64,000 nucleotides of DNA from Pseudomonadota bacterium (GTDB lineage Bacteria > Myxococcota_A > Bradymonadia > Bradymonadales > GCA-2716585), in NCBI GenBank assembly GCA_005804885.1, contig SYOX01000323.1, positions 1-64,000 on the forward strand, in the 5' to 3' direction. The notes beneath the pieces were generated by a model. The model worked only from the letters and a program-made list of their open reading frames with translations. It ran no database searches and had not been told where the DNA came from. Within the stretch, counting starts at the first letter, position 1; each line of letters opens with the position of its first letter. The position numbers were made by a program, and so were the translations under genes. Positions 9,012 through 17,376 of this stretch are shown here, in pieces.

Positions 9012-10252
9012 GCTCGCCAGGCCCCAGGGACGCCGTGATCACCGGCGTCGGCCTCGTGACCGCGGTCGGCAGCGGGCGCCGCGCCCATGAGGGTTGCCTC
9101 GACCGGCCCCCCGGCGTGCCGACGCCGCTGGCCTCCTTCGACGCCAGCGCCATGCCGGTCCAGGCGGCCTTCCAGGTCACCGATCTTCGCCCCCAGCCCT
9201 TCATGCTGCGCCGCAAGGACCTCAAGCTCATGTCGCGCGACGCCTGCCTCGCCTTGCAGGCCGCCGGGCTCGCCCTGACCGACGCCGGGATCGACCCCAT
9301 GGCCCCGGCCTCCTGGCCCGTCTCCCCCGAGGAGGTCGGCCTCGTCATGGGCGTCGGCCTGGAGCCGGGCGACATCGTCGAGCTCGGGCCGGTGCTGGCC
9401 GACTGCGCCAGCGGCGGACGGGTCGACCTCCGCAAGCTCGGGGCCGAGAGCATCGATCTCATCCCCCCGCTCTCCTCCCTCAAGACGCTGCCCAACATGG
9501 CCCTGGCCCACGTCTCGATCAACCTCGGCCTGATGGGCATCGCCGAGGCCTTCAGCCCCTGGGGCACCTCCGGGATCCAGGCCCTCGGCGTCGCCGCCGA
9601 GGCCATCGAGCGCGGCGAGTGCGACATGGTCCTCGTCGGCGCCGCCGACAGCGACGTCGACCTCGGCGGGATCAGCACCCACTTCCGCGCCGGCCTCCTC
9701 GCGCCGCTCCGCGCCGACGGCGCCTCGCGGGCCAGCGCCGACGGCGTCGATCCTTACGCCGACAGCGTCGATCCAAGCGCCGACAGCGCCGATCCCCACG
9801 CCTACAGCGTCGGTGGCCTCATCTCGGGGGAGGCCGGGGCCTTCCTCGTCCTGGAATCCAGAGCCCTGGCCCAGCGGCGCGGCGCGACGATCCTCGGCGT
9901 CTTCGCCGGGCAGACCGCCTGCGCCACGCCGATCCCGACGATGCCCGGCTTTGACCCGGAGGGCCTGGAGGCCGCCCTCGGCCCGCTGCTGGCCCTCGGC
10001 GACGCCCTCGTCAACAGCGCCGCGGGACACAACGCCCGATGGCGGGCCATCGAGGCGGCCGCGTTCGAAAGGCTCGGCGCCGCCCGCCTCGTGCGCCCCT
10101 CCGACCATGTCGGCTCCTGCGCCGCGGCCTCGGGGCTCGTCGATCTGGCCGTGATGCTGGCGGCCAGACCGGGCGAGCCCGTCGTGGCGCTCTCATGGGG
10201 CCCGTCCGGCGAGTGGGCCGCGGCCCGGATCGAGCCAGGAGAAGGGCGATGA
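9008..10252 (+). CDS. Degenerate ketosynthase-like protein lacking catalytic residues (chain-length-factor-like)
   Basis: The 414-residue product keeps the thiolase fold at both ends (TGVGLVTAVGSG at 12-23, CDMVLVGAADSD, SGEAGAFLVLES) but not the chemistry. The nucleophile position reads WGTSGIQALG with Gly186 where Cys belongs. The NHGT region has become NSAAGHNARW, and the KxxxGH region reads SDHVGSCAAASG. It shares RKDLKLMSR and a matching mid-region with the fourth ketosynthase of this operon, so those two are relatives. Type II polyketide KS-beta/chain length factors are the nearest known analogue: inactive partners that set chain length in a heterodimer. The GTG start overlaps the preceding stop by 4 bp and its stop overlaps the next ATG. 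An Asp/Ala/Ser-rich insertion (244-268) is coded by tandem repeats. Confidence 0.75.
   Translation: MSSPGPRDAVITGVGLVTAVGSGRRAHEGCLDRPPGVPTPLASFDASAMPVQAAFQVTDLRPQPFMLRRKDLKLMSRDACLALQAAGLALTDAGIDPMAPASWPVSPEEVGLVMGVGLEPGDIVELGPVLADCASGGRVDLRKLGAESIDLIPPLSSLKTLPNMALAHVSINLGLMGIAEAFSPWGTSGIQALGVAAEAIERGECDMVLVGAADSDVDLGGISTHFRAGLLAPLRADGASRASADGVDPYADSVDPSADSADPHAYSVGGLISGEAGAFLVLESRALAQRRGATILGVFAGQTACATPIPTMPGFDPEGLEAALGPLLALGDALVNSAAGHNARWRAIEAAAFERLGAARLVRPSDHVGSCAAASGLVDLAVMLAARPGEPVVALSWGPSGEWAAARIEPGEGR
9737..9814 (+). repeat. In-frame 21-bp tandem repeat, about 3.7 units
   Basis: Units start at 9737, 9758, 9779 and 9800, each beginning gcc(g/t)ac(g/a)gcg and encoding seven residues of the type ADSVDPx. 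They form a surface-loop insertion in the inactive ketosynthase homologue. Being a multiple of three bases, unit gain or loss would keep the frame. Confidence 0.8.
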
Positions 10253-11562
10253 GGCGAGTGGTGATCACGGCCGCGAGCGCCATCGGCCCGACGGCCCGCG
10301 GCTACGACGGCTTCTGCGAGGCCCTGCTGGCAGGCTCCAGCGGCGGCGGCCCCGTGACCCTCTTTGACGCCAGCGCCTTCCCGACCCGCGTCGCCGCCGA
10401 GGTCAAGGGCTTCGACGAGCGCGAGCCCTTCGAGGCCCTGGCCGGGCTCAGCGTCACCCCCTCCGCGCTCTTTGAGCGAGGTCACCTCGCCGAAGATCGC
10501 AAGACGGCCCTCGGGCTCGCTGCCATCTTCGATCTGGTCGAGGCCGCAGGCGTCGACCTCGCCGGGAAGTGCGCGCTGCACCTCGGCACCGGCCTGAGCT
10601 CGGCCAGCGTCCTGGAGCTTGAGATCGACCTCGCCCCCTTCCTCGATCCCAGGGGCAACTTCGACGCCCTGGCCTACGGTCGGACGATGGCCTCCACGCC
10701 CTCGCCCTCGCCCTGGCGCCACCTGACCTCCGAGGTCAACCGCCTGGCCTGCGCCGCGCTTGGGCTCCGAGGGCCCAGCACGACCAACTTCTCGGCCTGC
10801 GCCGCCTCGACCCAGGCCATCGGCCGCGCCTACCGCGACGTCCAGGCCGGCCGCGCCGATCGCGCCATCGCCGGGGGCATGGACTCGATGATCCACCCCT
10901 TCGGCATGATCTCCTTCATGCGCCTGGGCGCCCTGACGACCTTGAACGAGGCCCCCCAGAGCGCCTCTCGACCCTTCGACCGCGATCGCGACGGCTTCTT
11001 GATCGGCGAGGGCGCCGCGATGCTGCTGCTCGAACCCCTGGAGGCCGCTCAGGCGCGCGGCGCAACGATCCTGGCCGAGATCATCGGCTACGGGACCAGC
11101 ATGGACGCCCACGCCGCCACCGCCCCCCACCCCGAGGGCCGCGGGGCGGTGCTCGCCATGCAGCGCGCGCTGCGCGACGCCGCCGTCGAGGCCGGGCAGA
11201 TCGACTACATCAACACCCACGGCACCGGCACCCCGCTCAACGACAGCACCGAGACCGGCGCCGTCAAGACCCTCTGGGCCCTGGCCGGCGCCGAGCCCCC
11301 TCCCGTCAGCTCCACCAAGTCCATGACCGGACACCTCATCGCGGCGGCCGGCGCCATCGAGGCCGTGGCCTGCGTCGCCGCCCTTGAGCGCGGCTTCCTG
11401 CCGCCGACCATCAACATCGAAAACCAGGACCCTGCCTGCGATCTCGACGTCGTCGACGCCGCCTGCGGCCGCGCGGCCTCGCCGCGGATCGTGATGAACA
11501 ACAACTTCGGCTTCGGCGGGCAGAACGCCGCGCTGGTCATGCGGCGTTGGGAGGGGCGATGA
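10249..11562 (+). CDS. 3-oxoacyl-ACP synthase, active, second catalytically intact KS
   Basis: The 437-residue condensing enzyme has an intact active site: C184 in FSACAASTQAIG, H324 in NTHGTGTPLND, K357 and H362 in SSTKSMTGHLIAAAG, and the NFGFGGQNAAL loop. ACAAST rather than TACTSS at the nucleophile resembles KAS I and polyketide-type enzymes more than the first KS, suggesting a different acyl substrate or chain length (inference). ATGA overlaps join it to the gene before and the gene after. The in-frame methionine at 10039 lies within the preceding gene and is not used; GAGAAGGGCG precedes the ATG at 10249. Confidence 0.92.
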   Translation: MRRVVITAASAIGPTARGYDGFCEALLAGSSGGGPVTLFDASAFPTRVAAEVKGFDEREPFEALAGLSVTPSALFERGHLAEDRKTALGLAAIFDLVEAAGVDLAGKCALHLGTGLSSASVLELEIDLAPFLDPRGNFDALAYGRTMASTPSPSPWRHLTSEVNRLACAALGLRGPSTTNFSACAASTQAIGRAYRDVQAGRADRAIAGGMDSMIHPFGMISFMRLGALTTLNEAPQSASRPFDRDRDGFLIGEGAAMLLLEPLEAAQARGATILAEIIGYGTSMDAHAATAPHPEGRGAVLAMQRALRDAAVEAGQIDYINTHGTGTPLNDSTETGAVKTLWALAGAEPPPVSSTKSMTGHLIAAAGAIEAVACVAALERGFLPPTINIENQDPACDLDVVDAACGRAASPRIVMNNNFGFGGQNAALVMRRWEGR

Positions 11563-12512
11563 CCAACCCCGGCGCTGACGCCTTCCTCTTTGTCGGCCAG
11601 GGCTCCCAGTACGCGGGCATGGGCGCCGACCTGCTCGTCGAGCAGCCCGGCCTCCGCGACCTGCTCGATCGCGCCGACGCGGTCCTCGGCGTCCCGCTCT
11701 CCCGCATCATGCTCGAAGGCCCCGACGAGACCCTCACGCTGACCGAGAACACCCAGCCGGCCATCCTGACCCTCTCGCTGATCCATTATAGTCTGGCCCT
11801 TCGATCGGGCCGGACCCCCTGTGTCCTGCTCGGCCACAGCCTCGGCGAGTTCTCGGCCTGGGTCGCCGCAGGCAGCCTCGCCTTCGAGGACGCGCTGCGC
11901 CTGGTGCGCCTGCGCGGCCAGGCGATGCAGGAGGCCGTCCCGGTGGGCCAGGGCGCCATGGCGGCCGTGATCAGCGCCGATCTTGAGGAGGTCGAGGCCC
12001 TCTGCGCCGAGGTCGCCGCCGAGACAGGGCAGGTGGTCGCCGTGTCGGTCATCAACTGCCCGGGCAACACCGTCGTGTCGGGGCATGCCGAGGCCGTCGC
12101 CCTTGTCGAGGGCAGGATCAGGGCCTCGGGCCGTGGGACGACCATCCCGCTCAAGGTCAGCGCGCCCTTCCACTGCGGGCTCCTCAAGCCTGCGGCCGAG
12201 GCCCTTGAGGCGGCGCTGGCGTTGGTGAGCGTCGAGCCCAGCAGGCTGCCGGTGATCCCCAACGTGACCGGGGAGGTCGCGCCGGCGGGGCTCGACGGCG
12301 ACGCCGTCCGGCGCCTGCTTGTGCGGCAGGTGGTCGAGCCGGTGCGCTGGGAGGCGTCGCTGCGCGCGGCGATCTCGGCCGGCGCGACGCGCGCGGTGTC
12401 GATGGGGCCAGGGTCCGCGCTCAGGTCGCACCTCAAGCGGGTGTCGCGGCGCTTCCCGGTCCTGGTGTTGGACGAGGCCGAGGATCGTCGGTCGTGGGGA
12501 CTGGATGGGTGA
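11559..12512 (+). CDS. fabD: Malonyl-CoA:ACP S-malonyltransferase
   Basis: The product loads malonyl units onto acyl carrier protein for the condensing enzymes. The 317-residue protein has GQGSQY (14-19), the nucleophile S94 in GHSLGEFSA, and H205 in SAPFHC, all diagnostic of FabD. GAGGGGCG precedes the ATG, which overlaps the preceding KS stop (ATGA). The gene is embedded among four ketosynthase genes and no acyl carrier protein gene is visible nearby, so the carrier must be encoded elsewhere. The C-terminus after residue 300 is charged and variable. Confidence 0.92.
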   Translation: MTNPGADAFLFVGQGSQYAGMGADLLVEQPGLRDLLDRADAVLGVPLSRIMLEGPDETLTLTENTQPAILTLSLIHYSLALRSGRTPCVLLGHSLGEFSAWVAAGSLAFEDALRLVRLRGQAMQEAVPVGQGAMAAVISADLEEVEALCAEVAAETGQVVAVSVINCPGNTVVSGHAEAVALVEGRIRASGRGTTIPLKVSAPFHCGLLKPAAEALEAALALVSVEPSRLPVIPNVTGEVAPAGLDGDAVRRLLVRQVVEPVRWEASLRAAISAGATRAVSMGPGSALRSHLKRVSRRFPVLVLDEAEDRRSWGLDG

Positions 12513-12525
12513 GGGGGGGCGATCG

Positions 12526-13815
12526 ATGGTCAGGCGCGAGGTCTGGGTGACCGGCGTGGGGATGATCTCCAGCCTGGGGATCGGGATGGATGAGGTCTGG
12601 GGGGCGCTGGCGGCCGGCCGCACGGGCTGCGCGCCGCTGGGCGGTGAGGCGGCCCTGGCGGTGGGGTGCGTGGCGGGGGCGCCCGTCAAGGGCTTCCGCT
12701 CCGCCAGGATGATCCCCAACCGCAAGTCGCTCAAGCTGATGACGCGGCCGGTCCAGTTCGGCGTGGCCGCCGCGGCGCTGGCCTTCGAGGACGCCGGGCT
12801 GGAGGTCGGCGCCGTCGATCCCGAGCGCCTGGGCGTCTTCGTCGGCGCGGGCCAGGCCTTCGCCGACAGGGACGAGCTTCAGTTCGCCCTGGACAAGAGC
12901 AGGGGGCAGGACGGCCAGATCGACATGGCCCGCTTCGGCGCCGAGGGGATGCCGCTGATACACCCGCTCTGGCTGCTGCGGGGCCTGAGCAACAACGTCC
13001 TGGGCTTCGTGAGCCTCGAGTACAACGCCCAGGGCATCAACAACAACTACGCCAACTCAGGCGTCTCCTCGATCCAGGCCATCGCCTCGGCCGCCGACGC
13101 GATCGCGGAGGGCAGGGCGGATCTGTCCTTCGCCGGCGGCTACGACGCGGCCACCATGGACGAGTTCATCATCGGCCACGGCCGACTCGGGCTGCTGGCC
13201 AGCGGCCCCGGCGATCCGGCGCTGGCACACCGACCCTTCGACCGCGCGCGCTCGGGCCTGGTGCCGGGGGAGGGCGGCTGCTTCCTGATCCTCGAGGCCG
13301 CCGAGCACGCCACGGCGCGCGGCAAGCGCGGGATCGCGCGGATCTCGGGCGGCGGGATCACCTCCGACGCCTTCGCAGTGGCCGACGCCAACCCGGACGG
13401 GACCAAGCAGCGCAGGGCCGCCAGCGAGGCAATGAGGCAGGCGAAGATCGAGCCCGGCGACGTGGGGGCGATCTTCGCCCACGGCACCGCGACCCAGGGC
13501 TACGATCCAGTGGAGATCGGGGCCTACAGGGCGCTCTTTGGCGCGCGCCTCGGGCAGATCCCGCTGACCGCCGACAAGGCCGGCCTGGGGCACACCATGT
13601 CGGCCTGCGGGGCCATGTCCGCCGCCGTGGCGGCACGGGCCGTCGACGTCCAGCGCGTCCCGCCCATCGCCTCGCTCCAGGAGGTCGCCCCAGAGTGCGA
13701 GGGGCCGGACTTCGTCGCGGGCTCGGACAGGGCCGCGACCTTCGAGCACGCGCTGGTGTCCAGCGCGGGCCTGGGCGGGCAGGCGGCGGCCCTGATCGTC
13801 TCCAGAGTCCGCTGA
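12526..13815 (+). CDS. Ketosynthase-like protein with Cys-to-Gly at the active site but both His retained
   Basis: The 429-residue product has the ketosynthase fold with an altered centre. YANSGVSSIQAI shows Gly179 in place of the nucleophilic cysteine, whereas H319 (FAHGTATQ), K351 and H356 (KAGLGHTMSACG) remain. Enzymes of this kind with Gln or Ala at that site (KSQ, FabF mutants, some chain length factors) decarboxylate malonyl-ACP instead of condensing, so a priming or structural role is plausible (inference). It shares RKSLKLMTR and mid-region similarity with the inactive homologue at 9008-10252. The ATG at 12526 is chosen because GAGGGGGGG stands before it; an ATG at 12505 lacks a ribosome site. 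A 13-bp gap separates it from fabD. Confidence 0.8.
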   Translation: MVRREVWVTGVGMISSLGIGMDEVWGALAAGRTGCAPLGGEAALAVGCVAGAPVKGFRSARMIPNRKSLKLMTRPVQFGVAAAALAFEDAGLEVGAVDPERLGVFVGAGQAFADRDELQFALDKSRGQDGQIDMARFGAEGMPLIHPLWLLRGLSNNVLGFVSLEYNAQGINNNYANSGVSSIQAIASAADAIAEGRADLSFAGGYDAATMDEFIIGHGRLGLLASGPGDPALAHRPFDRARSGLVPGEGGCFLILEAAEHATARGKRGIARISGGGITSDAFAVADANPDGTKQRRAASEAMRQAKIEPGDVGAIFAHGTATQGYDPVEIGAYRALFGARLGQIPLTADKAGLGHTMSACGAMSAAVAARAVDVQRVPPIASLQEVAPECEGPDFVAGSDRAATFEHALVSSAGLGGQAAALIVSRVR

Positions 13816-13911
13816 GAGGCGGCCGCCACAGGCTCGATTTCTGGCGTGTAACTGTTCGTAATGGTTTCTGTTTTTGAAAGGTGTCGCGCAGGCCGGCGCG
13901 AGGGAGGGGCG

Positions 13912-14667
13912 ATGCAGGATCTCAGGATGGACGGCAAGGTGGCGATCGTCACCGGGGGCGCTCGGGGGATCGGCAGGGCGGTCAGCGTGCGCCTCGCGGC
14001 GGCGGGCGCCCACGTCGTGGTCAACTACGGCCAGTCCGAGCCCGAGGCCCTGGACTGCGTCGCGGCGATCGTCGCGGCGGGCGGATCGGCCGAGGCGGCG
14101 CAGGCCGACGTGGCCTCGGCCGAGGCGGTCCAGGCGATGGTCGACGCCGCGATCAAGGCGCACAAACGGATCGACGTGCTGGTCAACAACGCCGGGGTCG
14201 TGCGCGACAACCTGATGATGACGATGAGCCCGGCCGAATGGGCGCGCGTCATGGAGGTCAACCTCGGCGGGGTCGTCGCCGGCATCCAGGCCGTCAGCCG
14301 CCAGATGATGTTCCAGCGCGGCGGCTCGATCGTCAACCTGAGCTCCATCGCGGCCCAGCGCCCCAACCGGGGGCAGGCCAACTACGCCGCCTCCAAGGGG
14401 GCCGTCGAGGCCCTGACCCGCGCCGTGGCGGTCGAGCTCGGCCGCAAGGGCGTGCGCGTCAACGCCGTGGCGCCCGGCGTGATCGACACCGACATGAGCG
14501 CCCGCGTCCGCGACGCCGCCGGCGACGAGATCAAGGCCCGCGTCGTCCTGCGCCGCTTCGGCACCCCGGAGGAGGTCGCCAGCGTCGTCCACTTCCTGGC
14601 CAGCGACGCGGCGGCCTACGTCACCGGGCAGGTCTTCACCGTCGACGGCGGCCTGAGCCTCGGCTGA
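13912..14667 (+). CDS. fabG: 3-oxoacyl-ACP reductase (SDR family)
   Basis: The product reduces 3-oxoacyl-ACP with NADPH. The 251-residue protein has the cofactor motif TGGARGIG (14-21), NNAG (92-95), the catalytic Ser in NLSSIAAQ (about 145), Y158 and K162 (YAASK), and the FabG-type ending YVTGQVFTVDGG. GAGGGAGGGG lies just before the ATG at 13912; an upstream in-frame methionine at 13861 is weaker. It is separated from the last ketosynthase by 96 bp, so it may have its own promoter but still completes the extension cycle (KS, KR, DH) of the operon. An enoyl reductase is not seen in the window. Confidence 0.9.
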   Translation: MQDLRMDGKVAIVTGGARGIGRAVSVRLAAAGAHVVVNYGQSEPEALDCVAAIVAAGGSAEAAQADVASAEAVQAMVDAAIKAHKRIDVLVNNAGVVRDNLMMTMSPAEWARVMEVNLGGVVAGIQAVSRQMMFQRGGSIVNLSSIAAQRPNRGQANYAASKGAVEALTRAVAVELGRKGVRVNAVAPGVIDTDMSARVRDAAGDEIKARVVLRRFGTPEEVASVVHFLASDAAAYVTGQVFTVDGGLSLG

Positions 14668-14798
14668 TCGACCAGGGCGCGTGCGTCGGCATAAAGTGGC
14701 GCCCCACGGACCTCTTATGCCGTGGGCTCATCCCCCGAAGCCTGGCCAGAGACCTCCTCGCTCAGGAGCACGGCGCCCTCGCTGAGGCGTCGACCCGA

Positions 14799-14827
14799 TT
14801 GACACTGACTCAAGCCCCTGGTAGCTC
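14799..14827 (+). promoter_or_regulatory. Putative sigma-70-type promoter for the PHA-system gene
   Basis: A perfect -35 box TTGACA (14799-14804) is followed after 17 bp by TAGCTC (14822-14827), a weak -10. It lies about 80 bp before the ATG at 14907, in a 239-bp gap after fabG that otherwise shows no gene. Confidence 0.4.
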
Positions 14828-14906
14828 TGCGGGTCGTTCAAAGCCGCCCTGCGTTTGCTTCAATGGCAGGGCCAACCCTTCAATTTCACTGCCCTAGCGA
14901 GAGAAC

Positions 14907-15200
14907 ATGGCCGACATCAGCATCCGCCGCAGCCACAACCTGGGCCTGGAGCAGGTCAAGACCATCACCCAGAAGGTCATCACCTCCGTCCAGAGCGAGT
15001 TCCCCAGCCTCGTCAGCGACATCCAGTGGAACAGCACCCAGACCGAGGCCAAGGTCAAGGGCAAGGGCTTCACCGGGGTCTTCAGCTTCGACGCGACCCA
15101 GGTCTCCATCAACGTGGACCTCTCCATGCTCGTGCGGCCCTTCAAGGGCAAGGTCGAGGAGAAGATCAACGGGCGCCTGGATGAGTACCTCAAAGGCTGA
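14907..15200 (+). CDS. Polyhydroxyalkanoic acid system family protein (PHA_gran_rgn type)
   Basis: The small 97-residue protein fits the uncharacterised family annotated as putative polyhydroxyalkanoic acid system protein. Visible features are the N-terminal MADISIRRSHNLGLEQVK with an alpha helix, then a beta-rich part ending LVRPFKGKVEEKINGRLDEYL. The family fold resembles START/AHSA-type lipid binders in miniature; its biochemical role is not established. No signal peptide is present. It lies between the ketosynthase operon and a secreted HEAT protein. No PHA synthase or phasin is in this window, so a direct role in granules is not supported here. Confidence 0.75.
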   Translation: MADISIRRSHNLGLEQVKTITQKVITSVQSEFPSLVSDIQWNSTQTEAKVKGKGFTGVFSFDATQVSINVDLSMLVRPFKGKVEEKINGRLDEYLKG

Positions 15201-15237
15201 GTCAAAGCGGCCTCGCCGCAAGGATTGAAGATTCATC

Positions 15238-17127
15238 ATGATTGAATGGCTGAAGATGGGCGCCGCGATGGCGGCGGTGTCGGTGGTGTGCGCGCTCTCG
15301 GGCCTCCCGGCCGAGGCTAAGATCTCCAAGGAGCTCAAGGAGGAGCTGCAGCCCAGAGTCGAGCAGGGCCTCAAGGTCGACGATCCGATCGTCAAGGCCT
15401 TCGCCATCCTGGCCGCCGGCCAGCTCGGCGACAAGGGGCTGGACAAGGAGCTGCTGCCCTACCTCGAGAGCGTCAACACCGACGTCCGACGCGCGGCCAT
15501 CGTCGCGCTGGCCGCGAGCAAGGACAAGAAGGCGCTGGCCGCGCTCGATCTCGAGATCACCAAGGCCGGCAGCGGCGCCGACTTCGTCGCCGCCGAGCTG
15601 CTCGTCCGCCTGCCCGAGGGCGTCCAGGCCCAGATCATCAAGGGCTGGCTCTCGAACAAGAAGGCCGACGCCCTCTTGCGGCAGGCCGGCCTGGGCTACG
15701 CCGCCCGCTTCGGCCGCGGCGAGGTCTACAAGCTCATGGCCGGGGTCGCGAGCGCCAAGTCCGACGCCGACCGCGAGCTCTACCTCAAGCCGCTGCTCTC
15801 CTACCCCCGCAAGGAGGCCGCCGAATTCTCCCGCAAGCTGCTGGCCGACAAGCGCAATGCCGGCGCCCGGCTGGCCGGCCTCAAGCTGGCCATGGCCATC
15901 GGCGGCGCCGAGGTCGACCCCATCATCCGGGGCGCCCTGAGCGACGCCGACCCCCGCGTGGCCAGCATCGCCCTGGACTACCTCTCCGAGGCCGGCGACG
16001 GCTCCGCCGTCGAGTTCCTCGTCAAGAAGTTCACCACCACCGCCGAGGTCCAGGCCGTCGGCGAGCGCCTGCTGGCCACCGGCCAGAAGATCCCCCTGGA
16101 CGTCGCCAAGAAGGCCCTCGATCAGGCCAACCCCGACGACATGCCGCTGTCCGAGGTCCTCTACGGCCTCTACGGCGCCAGCCAGGACAAGACCGTCATC
16201 GACGCCCTCATCGCCCAGGAGCAGGCCACCCAGATCATCGACCGACGCCTGGCCGTCGCCGGCCTCGGCGCCACCCGATCCCCCGAGGCCGCCAAGGTCC
16301 TCGAGCGCACCCTCTTTGACGGACACCGAGAGGTGCGCCTGCTCTCCGCGCGCGGCCTCGGCTCCCTCGGCTTCGACTCCAGCGTCGCCCTGCTCGACAA
16401 GGCCTTCCGCGGCGCCAACGAGGACAAGGAGCTCAAGTACCTCATCGTCGAGGCCTTCGGCCACATCAAGTCCGCCTCCTCGGCCCAGAAGCTCTCCTTC
16501 CTCATCCGGGACCGCGACCCGAAGATCAAGGACCTCGCCCTCGACGGGATCGCCCGCATCAACGACAAGCAGGCCATCGAGTCTCTGCGCGCCGTTGTCT
16601 CCCTGGAGCCCGACCCCGCCATGAAGCTCAAGGCCGCCCTCATCATCCTCGACGTCGACCCCAAGGAGGCCCTGACCCAGTTCGGCGCCATCCTCCACCG
16701 GCCGCCGGAAGGCTACATGGACCTCATCACCGCCCTGCCTTCCAGCAAGCGCGACCAGGTCCTCTCCCTCATGCTCAACTTCGAAAAACAGAACGTCCGC
16801 CAGGACGCCATCGACGCCCTCCTTGTCCTGGGCGACGCCGGCCTGCCCCTGCTCCGCAAGGCCGCCGCCGGCAATGGCTTCCCCCCCGACGTCCGCACCG
16901 CCGCCATCGAAGACCTCGCCCGGCACTCCGATGACGCCGACGTCAACCTCTTCAAGTCCCTCTCCCAATCCGGCTCCGACGACGAGAAGATGCTCGCCAT
17001 CAACTGGCTCACCCGGAAGGCCGACAGCTCCCTCTCCGGCTTCTTCCGCACCCTCATGAACGGCTCCAAGGACAACGCCTCCCGCCAGATGGCCGCCATC
17101 TACGCCCTCCTCAAGGCCGAAGCCTGA
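15238..17127 (+). CDS. Secreted HEAT-repeat protein
   Basis: The 629-residue product starts with a signal peptide (MAAVSVVCALSGLPAEA, mature from about residue 28) and then consists of helical pairs of HEAT/PBS-lyase type. Repeating patterns include DVRRAAIVALAASKD, DPRVASIALDYLSEAG, HREVRLLSARGLGSLG and DPKIKDLALDGIARIND. Such solenoids are protein-protein scaffolds; here it would act in the periplasm or on the surface. No catalytic motif is seen. It begins 37 bp after the PHA-system gene in the same direction, so the two may share a transcript. The last codons are partly duplicated just after the stop. Confidence 0.75.
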   Translation: MIEWLKMGAAMAAVSVVCALSGLPAEAKISKELKEELQPRVEQGLKVDDPIVKAFAILAAGQLGDKGLDKELLPYLESVNTDVRRAAIVALAASKDKKALAALDLEITKAGSGADFVAAELLVRLPEGVQAQIIKGWLSNKKADALLRQAGLGYAARFGRGEVYKLMAGVASAKSDADRELYLKPLLSYPRKEAAEFSRKLLADKRNAGARLAGLKLAMAIGGAEVDPIIRGALSDADPRVASIALDYLSEAGDGSAVEFLVKKFTTTAEVQAVGERLLATGQKIPLDVAKKALDQANPDDMPLSEVLYGLYGASQDKTVIDALIAQEQATQIIDRRLAVAGLGATRSPEAAKVLERTLFDGHREVRLLSARGLGSLGFDSSVALLDKAFRGANEDKELKYLIVEAFGHIKSASSAQKLSFLIRDRDPKIKDLALDGIARINDKQAIESLRAVVSLEPDPAMKLKAALIILDVDPKEALTQFGAILHRPPEGYMDLITALPSSKRDQVLSLMLNFEKQNVRQDAIDALLVLGDAGLPLLRKAAAGNGFPPDVRTAAIEDLARHSDDADVNLFKSLSQSGSDDEKMLAINWLTRKADSSLSGFFRTLMNGSKDNASRQMAAIYALLKAEA

Positions 17128-17201
17128 TCCCCTGGCCGTCTCGCAGCAGCGCCTGCCGCCAGATGGCCGCCACCCACGCCGAAGCCCGATCCCCTCGGCC
17201 G
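17083..17201 (+). repeat. Imperfect direct duplication of a gene 3' end across its stop codon
   Basis: Bases 17083-17138 (end of the HEAT gene plus the bases just after its stop) recur at 17157-17201 with about 11 bases missing. Both copies contain cgccagatggccgcca and (t/c)gatcccct. The stop TGA of copy one is CGA in copy two. Confidence 0.7.
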
Positions 17202-17376
17202 CTCTCCCTCCCGCACACCCTCCAATGCCTCCACGCCGACCTCGGGCTGCCCTGCGGTCGCCGATCTTGCCTTGACCTGCGACGCCGCCGACAATAGCCC
17301 CCTGGACGAGGCCTGCGCACACCGCCCAGGCCTGCCCCTCAGCGACTCCTCGCCCGTGCCCTTACAAGGAGCCTCG

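Noticed and set aside
14670-14798. An acyl carrier protein gene expected near the ketosynthase operon
   Set aside because: No frame with a DSL-type phosphopantetheine site was found between the operon genes or in the flanking gaps.
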